From NCBI RefSeq assembly GCF_014635285.1, contig NZ_BMCR01000001.1, positions 1 to 64,000 of the forward strand: a stretch of 64,000 nt of DNA. Reading direction: 5' to 3'. The position numbers and the translations under genes were made by a program. This DNA comes from Stappia taiwanensis. Lineage in GTDB: Bacteria > Pseudomonadota > Alphaproteobacteria > Rhizobiales > Stappiaceae. The notes under the pieces were generated by a model that was not told where the DNA came from, ran no database searches, and worked only from the letters and a program-made list of their open reading frames with translations. This document shows, piece by piece, positions 16,934 to 25,945 of the stretch (position 1 is the stretch's first letter; every line of letters starts with the position of its first letter).

Positions 16934-18409
16934 ATGGCTGAGCGCCGCACCCCCGCCCTGATGATCCAGGGCACCGGCTCCAATGTGGGCAAGAGCCTGA
17001 TCGTTGCCGGGCTCTGCCGGCTGTTCGCCGACCGGGGCCTGAAGGTGCGTCCGTTCAAGCCGCAGAACATGTCGAACAACGCCGCCGTCACCGCCGATGG
17101 CGGCGAGATCGGCCGCGCCCAGGCGCTGCAGGCCATCGCCGCGCGGGTGCCCCTGAGCGTGCACATGAACCCGGTTCTCCTGAAGCCGGAGACCGATGTG
17201 GGCGCCCAGGTGATCGTGCAAGGAAAGCGCGCCGGCACCATGCGCGCCCGCGACTATGGCAAGCGCAAGGGCGAGCTTTTGCCGCGCGTGCTGGAAAGCT
17301 TCGCCATGGTCGGCGATGGCGCCGATCTGGTGCTGGTGGAAGGCGCGGGCAGCCCGGCGGAAATCAACCTGCGAGCCGGGGATATCGCCAACATGGGCTT
17401 TGCCGAGGCTGCCGATGTGCCGGTGGTGCTGTGCGGCGATATCGACCGGGGCGGGGTGATCGCCTCGCTGGTCGGGACCCATGCGATCCTGCCCGAAGCG
17501 GAGCGGGCCCGCGTCCGCGCCTTCCTGATCAACCGGTTTCGCGGCGATCCGTCCCTGTTCGCGCAAGGGACGCGGGAGATTGCGGAGCGTACCGGCTGGC
17601 CGTCGCTCGGTGTGGTGCCCTGGTTCGATGCGGCCCATCGCCTGCCGGCGGAGGACGCGCTGGAGCTGGCGGAAAGCGCAGGCTCAGGCGCGGTGAAGAT
17701 CGCCGTGCCGGTGATCAGCCGGATCGCCAATTTCGACGATCTCGATCCCTTGCGGCTGGAACCGGAGGTGACGCTGGAGCTGGTGCCGCCCGGCGCGCCG
17801 CTGCCGGGGGATGCCGATCTGGTGCTTCTGCCGGGCACCAAGTCGACCATCGGCGATCTCGCCTTCTTCCGCGCGCAAGGCTGGGACATCGACCTTGCCG
17901 CTCACCTGCGGCGCGGCGGCAAGGTGCTTGGCGTGTGCGGTGGCTATCAGATGCTGGGCCGGAGCATCGCAGATCCACAAGGCATCGAGGGCACTGCCGG
18001 TACAGTCCAGGGGCTCGGCCTTCTCGATGTGGAAACGGTGCTGACCCCGGACAAGCGGCTGGTCGAGGTGATGGGCACCCATCTGCCAAGTGGCGCGCCG
18101 CTGTCCGGCTACGAGATCCATATCGGCCGCACCGAAGGTCCCGATTGCGCGCGGCCCTTCGCCGAGGTGGCCGGGGAGGGCGACCGGAGCCACCCCGATG
18201 GCGCGATTTCGCCGGACGGGCGGGTGATGGGCACCTACATGCACGGGCTGTTTTCCGCCGACGGATTTCGCGCAGGATTCCTGGAAGGGCTCGGCGCCCG
18301 CTCCGGCTTCCGCTACGCGGGCGAGGTGGACGCGACCCTCGATGGTCTGGCCCGGCATCTGCAAAAGGTGCTGGATGTGGAGGCGCTGCTGGCAATCGCT
18401 GGCAGGTAG
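16934..18409 (+). CDS. cobQ: Cobyric acid synthase
   Basis: 491-residue glutamine-dependent amidotransferase that amidates four carboxylates of adenosylcobyrinic acid a,c-diamide. The N-terminal dethiobiotin-synthetase-like ATPase opens with [12 protein letters not shown]. The C-terminal glutamine amidotransferase carries the nucleophile in [11 protein letters not shown] and the catalytic histidine in GTYMHGLF. It begins 12 bases after cobO and is the last plus-strand cob gene; it converges on the minus-strand DUF938 gene with only 20 bases between stops. Confidence 0.95.
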   Translation: MAERRTPALMIQGTGSNVGKSLIVAGLCRLFADRGLKVRPFKPQNMSNNAAVTADGGEIGRAQALQAIAARVPLSVHMNPVLLKPETDVGAQVIVQGKRAGTMRARDYGKRKGELLPRVLESFAMVGDGADLVLVEGAGSPAEINLRAGDIANMGFAEAADVPVVLCGDIDRGGVIASLVGTHAILPEAERARVRAFLINRFRGDPSLFAQGTREIAERTGWPSLGVVPWFDAAHRLPAEDALELAESAGSGAVKIAVPVISRIANFDDLDPLRLEPEVTLELVPPGAPLPGDADLVLLPGTKSTIGDLAFFRAQGWDIDLAAHLRRGGKVLGVCGGYQMLGRSIADPQGIEGTAGTVQGLGLLDVETVLTPDKRLVEVMGTHLPSGAPLSGYEIHIGRTEGPDCARPFAEVAGEGDRSHPDGAISPDGRVMGTYMHGLFSADGFRAGFLEGLGARSGFRYAGEVDATLDGLARHLQKVLDVEALLAIAGR

Positions 18410-18429
18410 AGGGCGCGGCTCCGGCTCCC

Positions 18430-19044
18430 TCAGCCGGCGGCGCGGCGCCAGATGAGCAACTGATTGTTGGCCGGCATGGCGATGTCGTCTTCAAGGGTCA
18501 GACCCTGCGCGCCGGCAAGGGCGTCAAGCGCTTCGAAGTCGCGAATGCCGCTCTCCGGGTTGCCGGCCCGCAACTGTGCGTCGAAGGCGGCGTTGCTCGG
18601 TGTGGTGAAGGCGCCGCCGTATTTCATCGGCCCGTAGACGCAGCAGACCCCGCCCGGCGCCAGCAGCTCGCCAACGCGCTGGAAGAATTCTTTCACATGC
18701 GCAAACGACATGATGTGCAAGGTGTTGGCCGTGAAGATGGCGTCAAAGGCCTCCGGGCTGGTCGCGGCCGGAACCGGCCAGGGCGGCATGGCAACATCGA
18801 GGGTGAGCGGCGGCGGTGTGCGGTCGCTGCCTTCCTCAGCCAATCGCGCGGCGATGCCCGGAACGGACGCGGGCAGATCGCTGCATTGCCATAGGAGATG
18901 CGGCAGGGCCGTCGTGACATGCACTGCGTGCTGGCCCGTGCCGCTGCCGACCTCCAGAACGCGCCGACACCGCGCCACAATGGGGCGGAGCGCGGTGAGG
19001 ATCGCATCCTTGTTACGTTCGGCGGCGGGGGCGACAGGCAGCAT
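18430..19044 (-). CDS. DUF938 family SAM-dependent methyltransferase
   Basis: 204-residue protein of the DUF938 family. The Rossmann SAM-binding motif VLEVGSGTGQHAVHVT is near residue 35, and the family features FDAIFTANTLHIMS and GELLAPGGVCCVYGPMKYGG follow. The substrate is unknown. It lies 8 bases downstream of cobD and is evidently the last gene of a cobC-cobD-DUF938 operon. DUF938 proteins are not part of the known cobalamin pathway, so the link may be only transcriptional. Confidence 0.85.
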   Translation of the reverse strand: MLPVAPAAERNKDAILTALRPIVARCRRVLEVGSGTGQHAVHVTTALPHLLWQCSDLPASVPGIAARLAEEGSDRTPPPLTLDVAMPPWPVPAATSPEAFDAIFTANTLHIMSFAHVKEFFQRVGELLAPGGVCCVYGPMKYGGAFTTPSNAAFDAQLRAGNPESGIRDFEALDALAGAQGLTLEDDIAMPANNQLLIWRRAAG

Positions 19045-19052
19045 GACGAACC

Positions 19053-20033
19053 TCAGGTGAAAAGGGGAAGGGCGGCGATCAGCGCCACGAGCATGAATTG
19101 CAGCGCGGCGGCGATGGACAGGGCTTTCAGTGCACGCGAGATATCACCGGCGGTGAGAGTTTTGCGCCCCTCGTCATGGATGAACGGATCCTCCACCGTA
19201 TAGCCCGGGTAGACCCGCCGGCCGGCCAGGGCGATGCCGAGAACTGCCGCCATTGCCGCTTCCGGCCAGCCGGCATTGGGCGAGCGGTGCTGGGGCGCGT
19301 CGCGGCGCATGACGGCGAAACACGCGGTCAGGCTGCGTCCCAGAAACGGCGCGGCGCCGACAAGCGTCAGCCCGGCAAGGCGGGAGGCGGGCAGGTTCAC
19401 CAGATCGTCGAACCGTGCCGAGGCCCAGCCGAAGGCGCCATGGCGCTCGGTCTTGTGGCCGATCATCGAATCGGCGGTGTTGACCGCCTTGTAGGCGATC
19501 AGCCCGGGCAGGCCGAAGAGCAGGAACCAGAGCGCGGGAGCAGTGACGCCATCGGCGTAGTTTTCCGCGCAGGATTCGATGGCCGCGCGCGCCACGCCGC
19601 TTTCGTCGAGCTGCTCCGGGTCGCGGCCGACGATCATTGCCACCGCCCGCCGTCCACCGGCAATGCCCTCCTGCGCCAGCCCGTCGCGCACGGCGGCCAC
19701 ATGCCGGTAGAGTGAGTTCTGCGCCAGAAACACGGCGGCGATGACGACAATGCCGACCTCGCCGAAGGGCAGGCCGCGCAGGATCGCTTCCAGCAGAAAG
19801 CCGATCAAAAGGGCGCAGGCCACCAGCGCGGCGAGGAACAGGGTGCCGTAGATCCGGCGTAGCCGCCGGGAAAGATCCGGCGTGTTGAAATCCTGATCGG
19901 CGATCTCGATGATCTTGCCGAACAGCGTCACCGGATGGGGCAATCGGCGCCACAGCCAGTCCGGATCGCCGACAAGCGCATCGAGCAGGAGCGCCAGCGC
20001 GAGCAACAGGGCGGCGTCGGAAAACAGCAGCAT
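19053..20033 (-). CDS. cobD: Cobalamin biosynthesis protein CobD/CbiB
   Basis: 326-residue integral membrane protein with at least four hydrophobic segments. CobD/CbiB joins (R)-1-amino-2-propanol phosphate (or the free amine) to cobyric acid, giving adenosylcobinamide. Family landmarks include LLLDALVGDPDWLWRRLPHP near the N-terminus, SCAENYADGVTAP in the middle, and NTADSMIGHKTERHGAFGWA. It is separated from cobC by 8 bases and from the DUF938 gene by 8 bases, so all three form one operon. Confidence 0.93.
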   Translation of the reverse strand: MLLFSDAALLLALALLLDALVGDPDWLWRRLPHPVTLFGKIIEIADQDFNTPDLSRRLRRIYGTLFLAALVACALLIGFLLEAILRGLPFGEVGIVVIAAVFLAQNSLYRHVAAVRDGLAQEGIAGGRRAVAMIVGRDPEQLDESGVARAAIESCAENYADGVTAPALWFLLFGLPGLIAYKAVNTADSMIGHKTERHGAFGWASARFDDLVNLPASRLAGLTLVGAAPFLGRSLTACFAVMRRDAPQHRSPNAGWPEAAMAAVLGIALAGRRVYPGYTVEDPFIHDEGRKTLTAGDISRALKALSIAAALQFMLVALIAALPLFT

Positions 20034-20041
20034 CGCCGGGC

Positions 20042-21043
20042 TCAGTCCCCGGCCATGGCGCGTGCCAGCGCCGCGTCGAGCCGGTCGAAGGCCGGCTTGT
20101 CGCCCGGCAGGCCGATCCGCATCCAGGTCGGTGCATAGTCGAACACCCGGGTCCAGATCCGTTGCCGCGCCAGCGCGCCTTGCAGCGCCGCCGCATCTCG
20201 CGTGCCGGCCAGCACGAACAGCGGCGTGCCGCCAAAGACGCTGAGCCCGTGTTTGTGCATCAGCATGGTGAGGTCGGCCGCCTCGTCGGCGAGCCGCGCG
20301 CGCATCCCGTCCTGCCAGTGCGTGTCGGCGAGCGCCGCCGTGCCGATGGCCAGCGCGGGCCCGGACACCGCCCAGCTTTCCAGATCCGCCGCCAGGCGGT
20401 CGATATCCTCCGGCGGTCCGGCGACAAAGCCGAGCCGGAGCCCGGCAAGGCCATAGAACTTGCCGAAGGAGCGCAGCACCAGTGCCGGCATGCCCTCCAG
20501 ATGCGGCAACACGCTGGTGCCGGGAAAGCTGTCGGTGAAGGCTTCGTCAATGACGAGCCGTCCGCCGCGCCGCTGCATTTCGCCGGCCAGATGACGCAGG
20601 CTGGTGGCATCGACAAGCCGCCCGTCGGGATTGTTCGGATTGACGATCACCAGGATGCGGACCGCCGGGTCGAGATCGGCGAACGGGGTGCGGATCTCGG
20701 TGACCTGCCGCCCGGCGCGCCGCCAGGTGTCCGCGTGGCTGCCATAGGTGGGGCCGACCACGGCGACATCGCCGGTGGGTAGAACATGCGGCAGCCACGC
20801 CAGAATGGCCTGGGTGCCGGGCGCGGCGGCAAGGGCGAGATGATCCGGCACCTGATAGGTGGCGCGGGCGGTCGCCAGCAGCCGGTCGAGCGCGTCCTGC
20901 CCCGGCAGCGCGGTCCACACATGCGCCGGCAACGTTGGCAGAGGATAGGCGTGGGGGTTGATGCCGGTGGACAGGTCAAGCCAGTCTTCCGCCAGACCGC
21001 CGGCCTGTGCGATCGCCGCGCCGAGGTCACCGCCGTGTTTCAT
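20042..21043 (-). CDS. cobC: Threonine-phosphate decarboxylase CobC
   Basis: 333-residue fold-type I PLP enzyme that decarboxylates L-threonine O-3-phosphate to aminopropanol phosphate for the corrin side chain. The N-terminal HGGDLGAAIAQ and DLSTGINPHAYP are characteristic. The PLP-binding lysine is in LRSFGKFYGLAGLRLGF, and NPNNPDGR is also conserved. First gene of the cobC-cobD-DUF938 operon. No riboswitch could be recognised in the 255 bases upstream. Confidence 0.93.
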   Translation of the reverse strand: MKHGGDLGAAIAQAGGLAEDWLDLSTGINPHAYPLPTLPAHVWTALPGQDALDRLLATARATYQVPDHLALAAAPGTQAILAWLPHVLPTGDVAVVGPTYGSHADTWRRAGRQVTEIRTPFADLDPAVRILVIVNPNNPDGRLVDATSLRHLAGEMQRRGGRLVIDEAFTDSFPGTSVLPHLEGMPALVLRSFGKFYGLAGLRLGFVAGPPEDIDRLAADLESWAVSGPALAIGTAALADTHWQDGMRARLADEAADLTMLMHKHGLSVFGGTPLFVLAGTRDAAALQGALARQRIWTRVFDYAPTWMRIGLPGDKPAFDRLDAALARAMAGD

Positions 21044-21298
21044 GCCCGCTCCCGTTCGAAAAATCCGGATCGCCGCCGCAAGGGGACTGTCGCTCTCCGC
21101 CGGTTGGCTCTGTTGTCTGAGCGACCGTACTGCGCCGGACCCGCCGCGCCAAGGCGGACAAGCGACATGCGGCGCTTCGTAAGGGCCGCTATCCCCTGCC
21201 TGAACGGAGAGGGAGGCACGGCCAATGCGGATGGCACGGCGCGCGGAAAAGCACCAGCTGCAAGGGCTGCCGGGAATTCGTCAGATTTTGAAGGGAGT

Positions 21299-21372
21299 TG
21301 GAGGCCTCGCCCGGAATCGAACCGGGGTACACGGATTTGCAATCCGCTGCGTCACCACTCCGCCACGAGGCC
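21299..21372 (-). tRNA. tRNA-Cys (anticodon GCA)
   Basis: 74-nt tRNA on the minus strand with encoded CCA. The acceptor GGCCTCG pairs with CGAGGCC. The anticodon loop TTGCAAA between GCGGA and TCCGT gives anticodon GCA, and the T arm is GGTTCGATTCC. Confidence 0.96.
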
Positions 21373-21382
21373 TTGCCACGCT

Positions 21383-21411
21383 GTATCAACGGCTTGAGGT
21401 CCGGTGTCAAG
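21383..21411 (-). promoter_or_regulatory. Predicted promoter of tRNA-Cys
   Basis: On the minus strand, CTTGAC (21406-21411) is followed after exactly 17 bases by TGATAC (21383-21388). It fits the rhizobial CTTGAC-N17-CTATAT pattern and lies just upstream of the tRNA 5' end. Confidence 0.6.
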
Positions 21412-21562
21412 CGGTGATGGAGAGTTTATCCGCAGCGTTTGACAAATCCATGTCTCCGCCGTTTTGAAACCCGCGCGTCGATGCCGTTTATCCACAAGTG
21501 GGCGACAGGGCAGGAGGGCGATGATGGCATCGCCCGTCCTCGCTACATCCCGCGAAGGGGGA

Positions 21563-22084
21563 TCAGGCTGCGTCTTCGACGGCACCGTGCAGCCGGTGCC
21601 AGCGGCGGTCGAGATAAACGAGGGTTTCCCGTGCCGGATCCTCCGGTCCCGGTGTCGCCTGTCCGTCAAGCAGCTGCGCGCTGACGATCGTTGCGCCATC
21701 GACGGGCAGGGTGCCGTAAAGACGAGCGCGAAACCAGGTGGCGACCCGGCTGTAGCGGGGTTCTCCGGTCTCCAGCCACTCCCAGGGTTCGGCCGGGCCA
21801 AAGCGCTCCGCACCGCTTGTCGCGCAGAGCCGGGCAAGATCCTGATCGGCATAGCGCAGGAAGTGAACGACCATGGTCTCTGCCGTCAGCAGCGCGGCGG
21901 CGGAGCTGGAAGACGCGGAGAGCGAGAAGGCGACGACCGGAGGATCTGCGCTGACCGAGATCAGGGAACTGACCGTCAGGGCGACGGGGCCGGTTTCGGT
22001 CTGGGCGGTGATCACCGCCACGCCGGCGGGGTGGTAGCGAAAGGCCTCGCGAAAGGCCGCGCTCACCGGGTGCGACTGCTGCAT
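21563..22084 (-). CDS. Flavin reductase (FMN-binding, two-component monooxygenase partner)
   Basis: 173-residue protein of the flavin reductase-like domain family (HpaC/RutF type). It has the N-terminal FREAFRYHPAGVAVITA, the TVSSLISVSADPPVVAFSLS flavin-binding stretch and VHFLRYADQDLARL. It would supply reduced FMN or FAD from NAD(P)H to the acyl-CoA-dehydrogenase-fold monooxygenase encoded two genes upstream. The ATG at 22084 has a textbook AAGGAGGAG site; the upstream extension in frame lies within the esterase gene. It is the last gene of the five-gene operon running from the cupin gene. Confidence 0.88.
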   Translation of the reverse strand: MQQSHPVSAAFREAFRYHPAGVAVITAQTETGPVALTVSSLISVSADPPVVAFSLSASSSSAAALLTAETMVVHFLRYADQDLARLCATSGAERFGPAEPWEWLETGEPRYSRVATWFRARLYGTLPVDGATIVSAQLLDGQATPGPEDPARETLVYLDRRWHRLHGAVEDAA

Positions 22085-22098
22085 GTTCTTCTCCTCCT

Positions 22099-23469
22099 TC
22101 AGTTGCGGTGCGGCCCGCTCTCCGCGCCCAGGGTGCGGTGGCCGTCTTGGTGGTGGCCGGCGACGAAGGCGGCAAGGTCCCTCCTGACCTCCCGACTCAC
22201 CTCCTCGAAGTCTTCCGCTGACCAGCCCTCCAGCATCGGGGCATCGTGCCAGTCCGCGCGATTTCCGAACTGGAAGGGCAGGTCGAGGCAATGCGCCGCG
22301 CCGAGCCTTGCCGGTCCGGCGAGCGCCGCAAAGGCCCGTTGGATCACAAGACGGCCATCGCGTTCCGCCGCGCCGGCGATCACGCTGGCGAACCGCCCGA
22401 ACCCGATCCAGGACGCGAGCGTGACGAGGGCGGCGTGATCGCGTGGCCAGTCCGGAGGGCAGGGAACCGGTGGCACCGGTGCCGTGCCGGCACGGGCGCG
22501 CAGATGCGCGAGGGTTGCTTCCATTTCGCTGGAGCCGGAAAGAGAGGCGGGCAGAAACACTGACATCTCGTGCCGGGTCGCCCTCAGATAAAGCGCATCC
22601 ACGTGAAATTTGTTGGCTGGCCTCGCCGGATCTTCGGGCCAGACTGGCAGATACATCGGCGGGATCGCGCCCGGCTCCCCGGGGGCTTGGGACAGAACCC
22701 GGGCGCCGGCGCGAAGCAGCGCCTCGCGCGGCTCCTGACGGGAGGCCGGATCTCTGGCCTTGGCGGCGAGGACCGCCCGGGTGAAGGCGCTGCGCTGTAC
22801 CGGCGTCCAGGGTTTGATTGCGGGAATGCTCAAAAGCGCGGCCCGGCGGAACAGGCCAGCGGCGGCCGGCAGCGTGGACAGAGCCCAGGCATACCAGGCG
22901 CCAGCGGATTGTCCGGCAAGCGTGACCTGGTCGGGATCCCCGCCGAAATCGGCGATCTGCCTTTGGACCCAGCGGAGCGCTTCCAGAATGTCCTCTATTG
23001 GCCGGTGATAGGAACCAGGCTCATCGTCATCGAGATGACCGGCAGGGCCGAGACGGTAGTTCAGCGTCACGACCACGAGGCCCTCGCTTGCCAGTCGCTC
23101 ACCGCGATACCAGCGGGCCGCGCCGCCGCCGCTGACCCAGGCGCCGCCATGCAGGAAGACGAGGACAGGAAGACCGGTGGCCTCTTCCGGCGCCCAGACA
23201 TTCAGGAAAAAGGCCGCGTCATCCTGCGGGTTGTCGCGAATGCCGGGGCCCATCACGCTCTCAAGCCGGCTGGGAAGCTGCGGAAAGACCGGGACATCGG
23301 TCAGGTCTTCCACCGTGAGCTGGCCGCCCGCCGTGGTGATGGCGGAGCGAGGGCTCCCCGGATGCCGGAGCTGTCCGTATCTGAGGCCGTAAAAGCAGGC
23401 GATGCCGTCACGCGATACGCCGACCGCACCGCCGCGTTGCACGGTTCTCTGGTCCGGGGAGTCTGTCAT
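22099..23469 (-). CDS. Type B carboxylesterase family alpha/beta hydrolase
   Basis: 456-residue carboxylesterase. The oxyanion-hole segment VFLHGGAWVSGGG and the nucleophile elbow LAGQSAGAW (GxSxG, serine near residue 190) are clear. It has no signal peptide, so it is probably cytoplasmic. It sits between the monooxygenase and the flavin reductase genes with gaps of 9-14 bases, and may hydrolyse an ester or lactone made or exposed by the oxygenation step. The substrate is unknown. An AGGAGG site precedes the ATG. Confidence 0.87.
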   Translation of the reverse strand: MTDSPDQRTVQRGGAVGVSRDGIACFYGLRYGQLRHPGSPRSAITTAGGQLTVEDLTDVPVFPQLPSRLESVMGPGIRDNPQDDAAFFLNVWAPEEATGLPVLVFLHGGAWVSGGGAARWYRGERLASEGLVVVTLNYRLGPAGHLDDDEPGSYHRPIEDILEALRWVQRQIADFGGDPDQVTLAGQSAGAWYAWALSTLPAAAGLFRRAALLSIPAIKPWTPVQRSAFTRAVLAAKARDPASRQEPREALLRAGARVLSQAPGEPGAIPPMYLPVWPEDPARPANKFHVDALYLRATRHEMSVFLPASLSGSSEMEATLAHLRARAGTAPVPPVPCPPDWPRDHAALVTLASWIGFGRFASVIAGAAERDGRLVIQRAFAALAGPARLGAAHCLDLPFQFGNRADWHDAPMLEGWSAEDFEEVSREVRRDLAAFVAGHHQDGHRTLGAESGPHRN

Positions 23470-23478
23470 CGTCGCCTC

Positions 23479-24669
23479 CTAGACCAGCGGTGTCGGCTGC
23501 TCGATACCCAGCAGGCCAGCGCCGCCGATTTCATAGCAGAGCGGGCTGGCAGCGATGGCATGGCGCACGCCGGTATTGACGTCGCGCCAGAGCCGGCCCA
23601 GCGGGTTGGCCTCGGCGAACAGCGCGGTGCCATGCAGCCAGGCGATGTCGTTCATCGCCTCGGCCAGGTTATGGGTGGCATGGGCACAGCAATTGCGCAC
23701 GCTGGCCCGGTCGGCCACCGACAGCGGCTGGCTGCCTTGAGCGGCCGTGTCGATCATGTCGGCGGCGCGCTGCAGGAACATTTCGGCGGCGTCGATCTTC
23801 GCCCGTGTCGCACCGATCCCCTGAACGAAGACGCCGGAGCTGGTTTGCGGCTGATACTTCGAATAGGTCACCGGCCGCTTTGCGGAGGTTTGCATCACCA
23901 TCTCCAGCGCCGCCTTGGCCGCGCCGAGCGGGCCGGAGATGACGACGGTCGGAAACATCGACACGGGGGGCAGCCGCTGCAGGAAATGCGCATCCTCGCG
24001 CTCCTCGAAACCGGGGCCGAGCAGCACGTCGGCGCCGACCACCTGATCGGCGGGAAGCCACAGGTCCTCGGTCACGAAGTTGTTGCTGCCGGTGCCGCGC
24101 ATGCCGATGGTGAACCAGGTGTCCTTGATCGTGTACTGGTCCTTGTGCAGCAGCACATAGCCGGGGCGGGGTTCGGCATCCGCGCTCTCGCGCATCTGCA
24201 CCGCGCCGATGGCCCATTCCGCGTTCAGGATGTTGGAGCCGAAGGGCCATTCGCCGGTGACGCGATAGTCATCGCCGTCACGCACCGCAGTGCTGCCCAT
24301 GTTGACGATGACCGAAGCCATGCGCACGGGCCTGCCATCGTGGAAGATGCGCTCGCGGACGGGCTCGGGAAAACGCATCGGCAGCAGCGACGATACGCTG
24401 GAGATCACCGAAATCCAGGCCGCGTTGGTGCAATACTGGCCAATGGCGCTGGTGACGTCGAGCAGCATCCGCGCGCCGCCTTCCTGCCCGCCGTAGCGCT
24501 CCAGCGTGTTGATGCCGAATACGCCAGTGCTCTCCAACGCGGCGAGGGAAGCGTCGGGCACGCGCCTGTCGCGGTCCGCCTGGGCGGCATTGTCACGCAG
24601 GATCGGGCCGATCTCGTGGACGCGGGCGATCATCTGCGCGGTGAGGTCTTGCTTGTATGGGGTCGACAT
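23479..24669 (-). CDS. Acyl-CoA dehydrogenase-fold flavin-dependent monooxygenase
   Basis: 396-residue protein of the acyl-CoA dehydrogenase superfamily. The C-terminal half has hydroxylase-type features (HpaB-C/HsaA-like segment with NCCAHATHNLAEAMNDIAWLHGTALF) and there is no acyl-CoA partner gene. With a flavin reductase in the same operon it is best read as a group D two-component monooxygenase that uses reduced flavin and O2. Characterised relatives hydroxylate phenols, steroid rings, indole or thiophenes. The substrate here is unknown. The central FAD region includes VTGEWPFGSNILNAEWAIG. A GAGGAGA site precedes the ATG. Confidence 0.82.
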   Translation of the reverse strand: MSTPYKQDLTAQMIARVHEIGPILRDNAAQADRDRRVPDASLAALESTGVFGINTLERYGGQEGGARMLLDVTSAIGQYCTNAAWISVISSVSSLLPMRFPEPVRERIFHDGRPVRMASVIVNMGSTAVRDGDDYRVTGEWPFGSNILNAEWAIGAVQMRESADAEPRPGYVLLHKDQYTIKDTWFTIGMRGTGSNNFVTEDLWLPADQVVGADVLLGPGFEEREDAHFLQRLPPVSMFPTVVISGPLGAAKAALEMVMQTSAKRPVTYSKYQPQTSSGVFVQGIGATRAKIDAAEMFLQRAADMIDTAAQGSQPLSVADRASVRNCCAHATHNLAEAMNDIAWLHGTALFAEANPLGRLWRDVNTGVRHAIAASPLCYEIGGAGLLGIEQPTPLV

Positions 24670-24678
24670 GTCGTCTCC

Positions 24679-25080
24679 TCAGAAACCGAAAGCGGCGTTG
24701 ACGGCGGCGAGATCCATCACTTCGCGGACGTCAATGATCTGGCCATCGCGCACGGTGATCACGTCGACGATCTCCAGGGAGATGCTGTTGCCGTTGTGCA
24801 AGGTGGCGGTTTCCTCAAGGTGCAGGATGCCGACGCCCTGCTCCTCATCGGCATAGAGTCCCTTCAGCCGCATGGTCAGCGTGCCCGGCACGAAGGCGGC
24901 GGCCAGTCCGCCGAGCAATTCGCCGAAGAAGCCATCCCAGCCTTCATAGGTTCTGGCGATGGGGCAGGTGTCGCCAACCACCGTCCAGCGTATGTCTTTG
25001 GCAACGATGGTCTTGAGTGCGTCGTGATCGCCGGCGCTGTGGCCGTGCCAGAACGCCTCGACTGTGGATTTCACATTCAT
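24679..25080 (-). CDS. NTF2/SnoaL-like protein
   Basis: 133-residue single-domain protein with the NTF2-like cone fold signature: VEAFWHGHSAGDHDALKTIVA at the start, DIRWTVVGD, then a C-terminal DVITVRDGQIIDVREVMDL. SnoaL-type members are often cyclases, isomerases or hydrolases without cofactor, or accessory proteins to monooxygenases. It lies 9 bases upstream of the monooxygenase gene and has a strong AAGGAGAGA site, so it is part of the same pathway; the reaction is not known. Confidence 0.82.
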   Translation of the reverse strand: MNVKSTVEAFWHGHSAGDHDALKTIVAKDIRWTVVGDTCPIARTYEGWDGFFGELLGGLAAAFVPGTLTMRLKGLYADEEQGVGILHLEETATLHNGNSISLEIVDVITVRDGQIIDVREVMDLAAVNAAFGF

Positions 25081-25251
25081 TTCGGATCTCTCCTTTAGGG
25101 AGGGCAGCGTGACCCGCTGGGCGCACGGGGTCGTTGTCCGGTTGCGGTGCCGAACCCGTGCGCTCTGCCTGTTGTTGGAGTGGTGCCAGGGTATACCTTT
25201 GGCCGGGGTGCGCGCTGTCAGGCGCAGGTCATCCCATGTGTGGCCTTGCGG

Positions 25252-25680
25252 TCAGACGAAGCGGATCTCGTGTTCCGCCCCGAGGCGGACCACTTCGGCC
25301 GGATCGCTCAGCCCGTCGATCCGGGCCATGTAGTCGTACATTTTCCCGGTCGGCGAGACGAAGACCAGTGCCCGGGCGGTCTTGCCCGACCGGTTGTGCA
25401 GGGCATGGGGAATGCCCATCGGCAGGGTGACCGTGGTGCCGGCCGCTGCCTTGATCGTCTTGCCTTCCAGTTCGAATTCCATCTCCCCCTCCATGATGTA
25501 GAGCGTTTCATCCTGGGTTTCGTGAAGGTGGGTGGGAACGAAGCTGTCCGGGCCGAATTCGGCATGCATCAGCAGCGAGGAAGGGGTCATGTGCAGCGGC
25601 ACATAAGGCTCGCCGAGGATCGTCCACTTCTGCCCCTGGAAGCCTTCGCCGATGGTCATCGGACCTTTGCTGAAATCCAT
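25252..25680 (-). CDS. Small cupin-domain protein
   Basis: 142-residue single-domain cupin. The first motif resembles HLHETQDETLYIMEGEMEFE, with two histidines and a glutamate positioned to bind a metal, and the second is PMGIPHALHNRSG. It may be a dioxygenase, isomerase or ligand-binding protein. It is first in the minus-strand catabolic operon, followed by a 171-base gap before the NTF2-like gene, and divergent from the AraC regulator gene. Confidence 0.85.
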   Translation of the reverse strand: MDFSKGPMTIGEGFQGQKWTILGEPYVPLHMTPSSLLMHAEFGPDSFVPTHLHETQDETLYIMEGEMEFELEGKTIKAAAGTTVTLPMGIPHALHNRSGKTARALVFVSPTGKMYDYMARIDGLSDPAEVVRLGAEHEIRFV

Positions 25681-25945
25681 TTTCTCTCTCCCTTTTGAAA
25701 TGTCCCGGCGGGGCGCGCGCAGCGTGTGCGGCGCTGGGCCGGGTGATCGCCGTTTTCGGTGTTGCGCGCAGTGGCGCGTCGTCGCGGCGGCGTCTTGCGC
25801 GGCCTGCGGTCCTCCTCTTTCTCCTCCTTGACGCGCCTCTTAATCGCGCGTTTCATATTATTGTATGTTGATAAGAATGGCGGTGCCGAAGCGGCCTCTC
25901 TATCCAGTTACTGCGGGAAATGTACAGATCGTGCAGGAAAGAACC
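25681..25945. promoter_or_regulatory. Divergent control region between cupin operon and AraC regulator
   Basis: Roughly 180-260 bases between the divergent genes, depending on the regulator start. The AT-rich patch around 25850-25880 (CATATTATTGTATGTTGATAAG) is the likeliest site for one or both promoters. I cannot name an operator. An AraC-family protein normally binds its own divergent control region. Confidence 0.4.

Noticed and set aside
21044-21298. A second B12 riboswitch upstream of cobC
   Set aside because: I searched the minus strand for the B12 box and the CCGCAACTGT-type core and found neither.
22570-25098. An 842-codon plus-strand frame antisense to the esterase and monooxygenase genes
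   Set aside because: Low-complexity, Arg/Gly/His-rich composition and complete overlap with four genes that have strong ribosome sites and domains.
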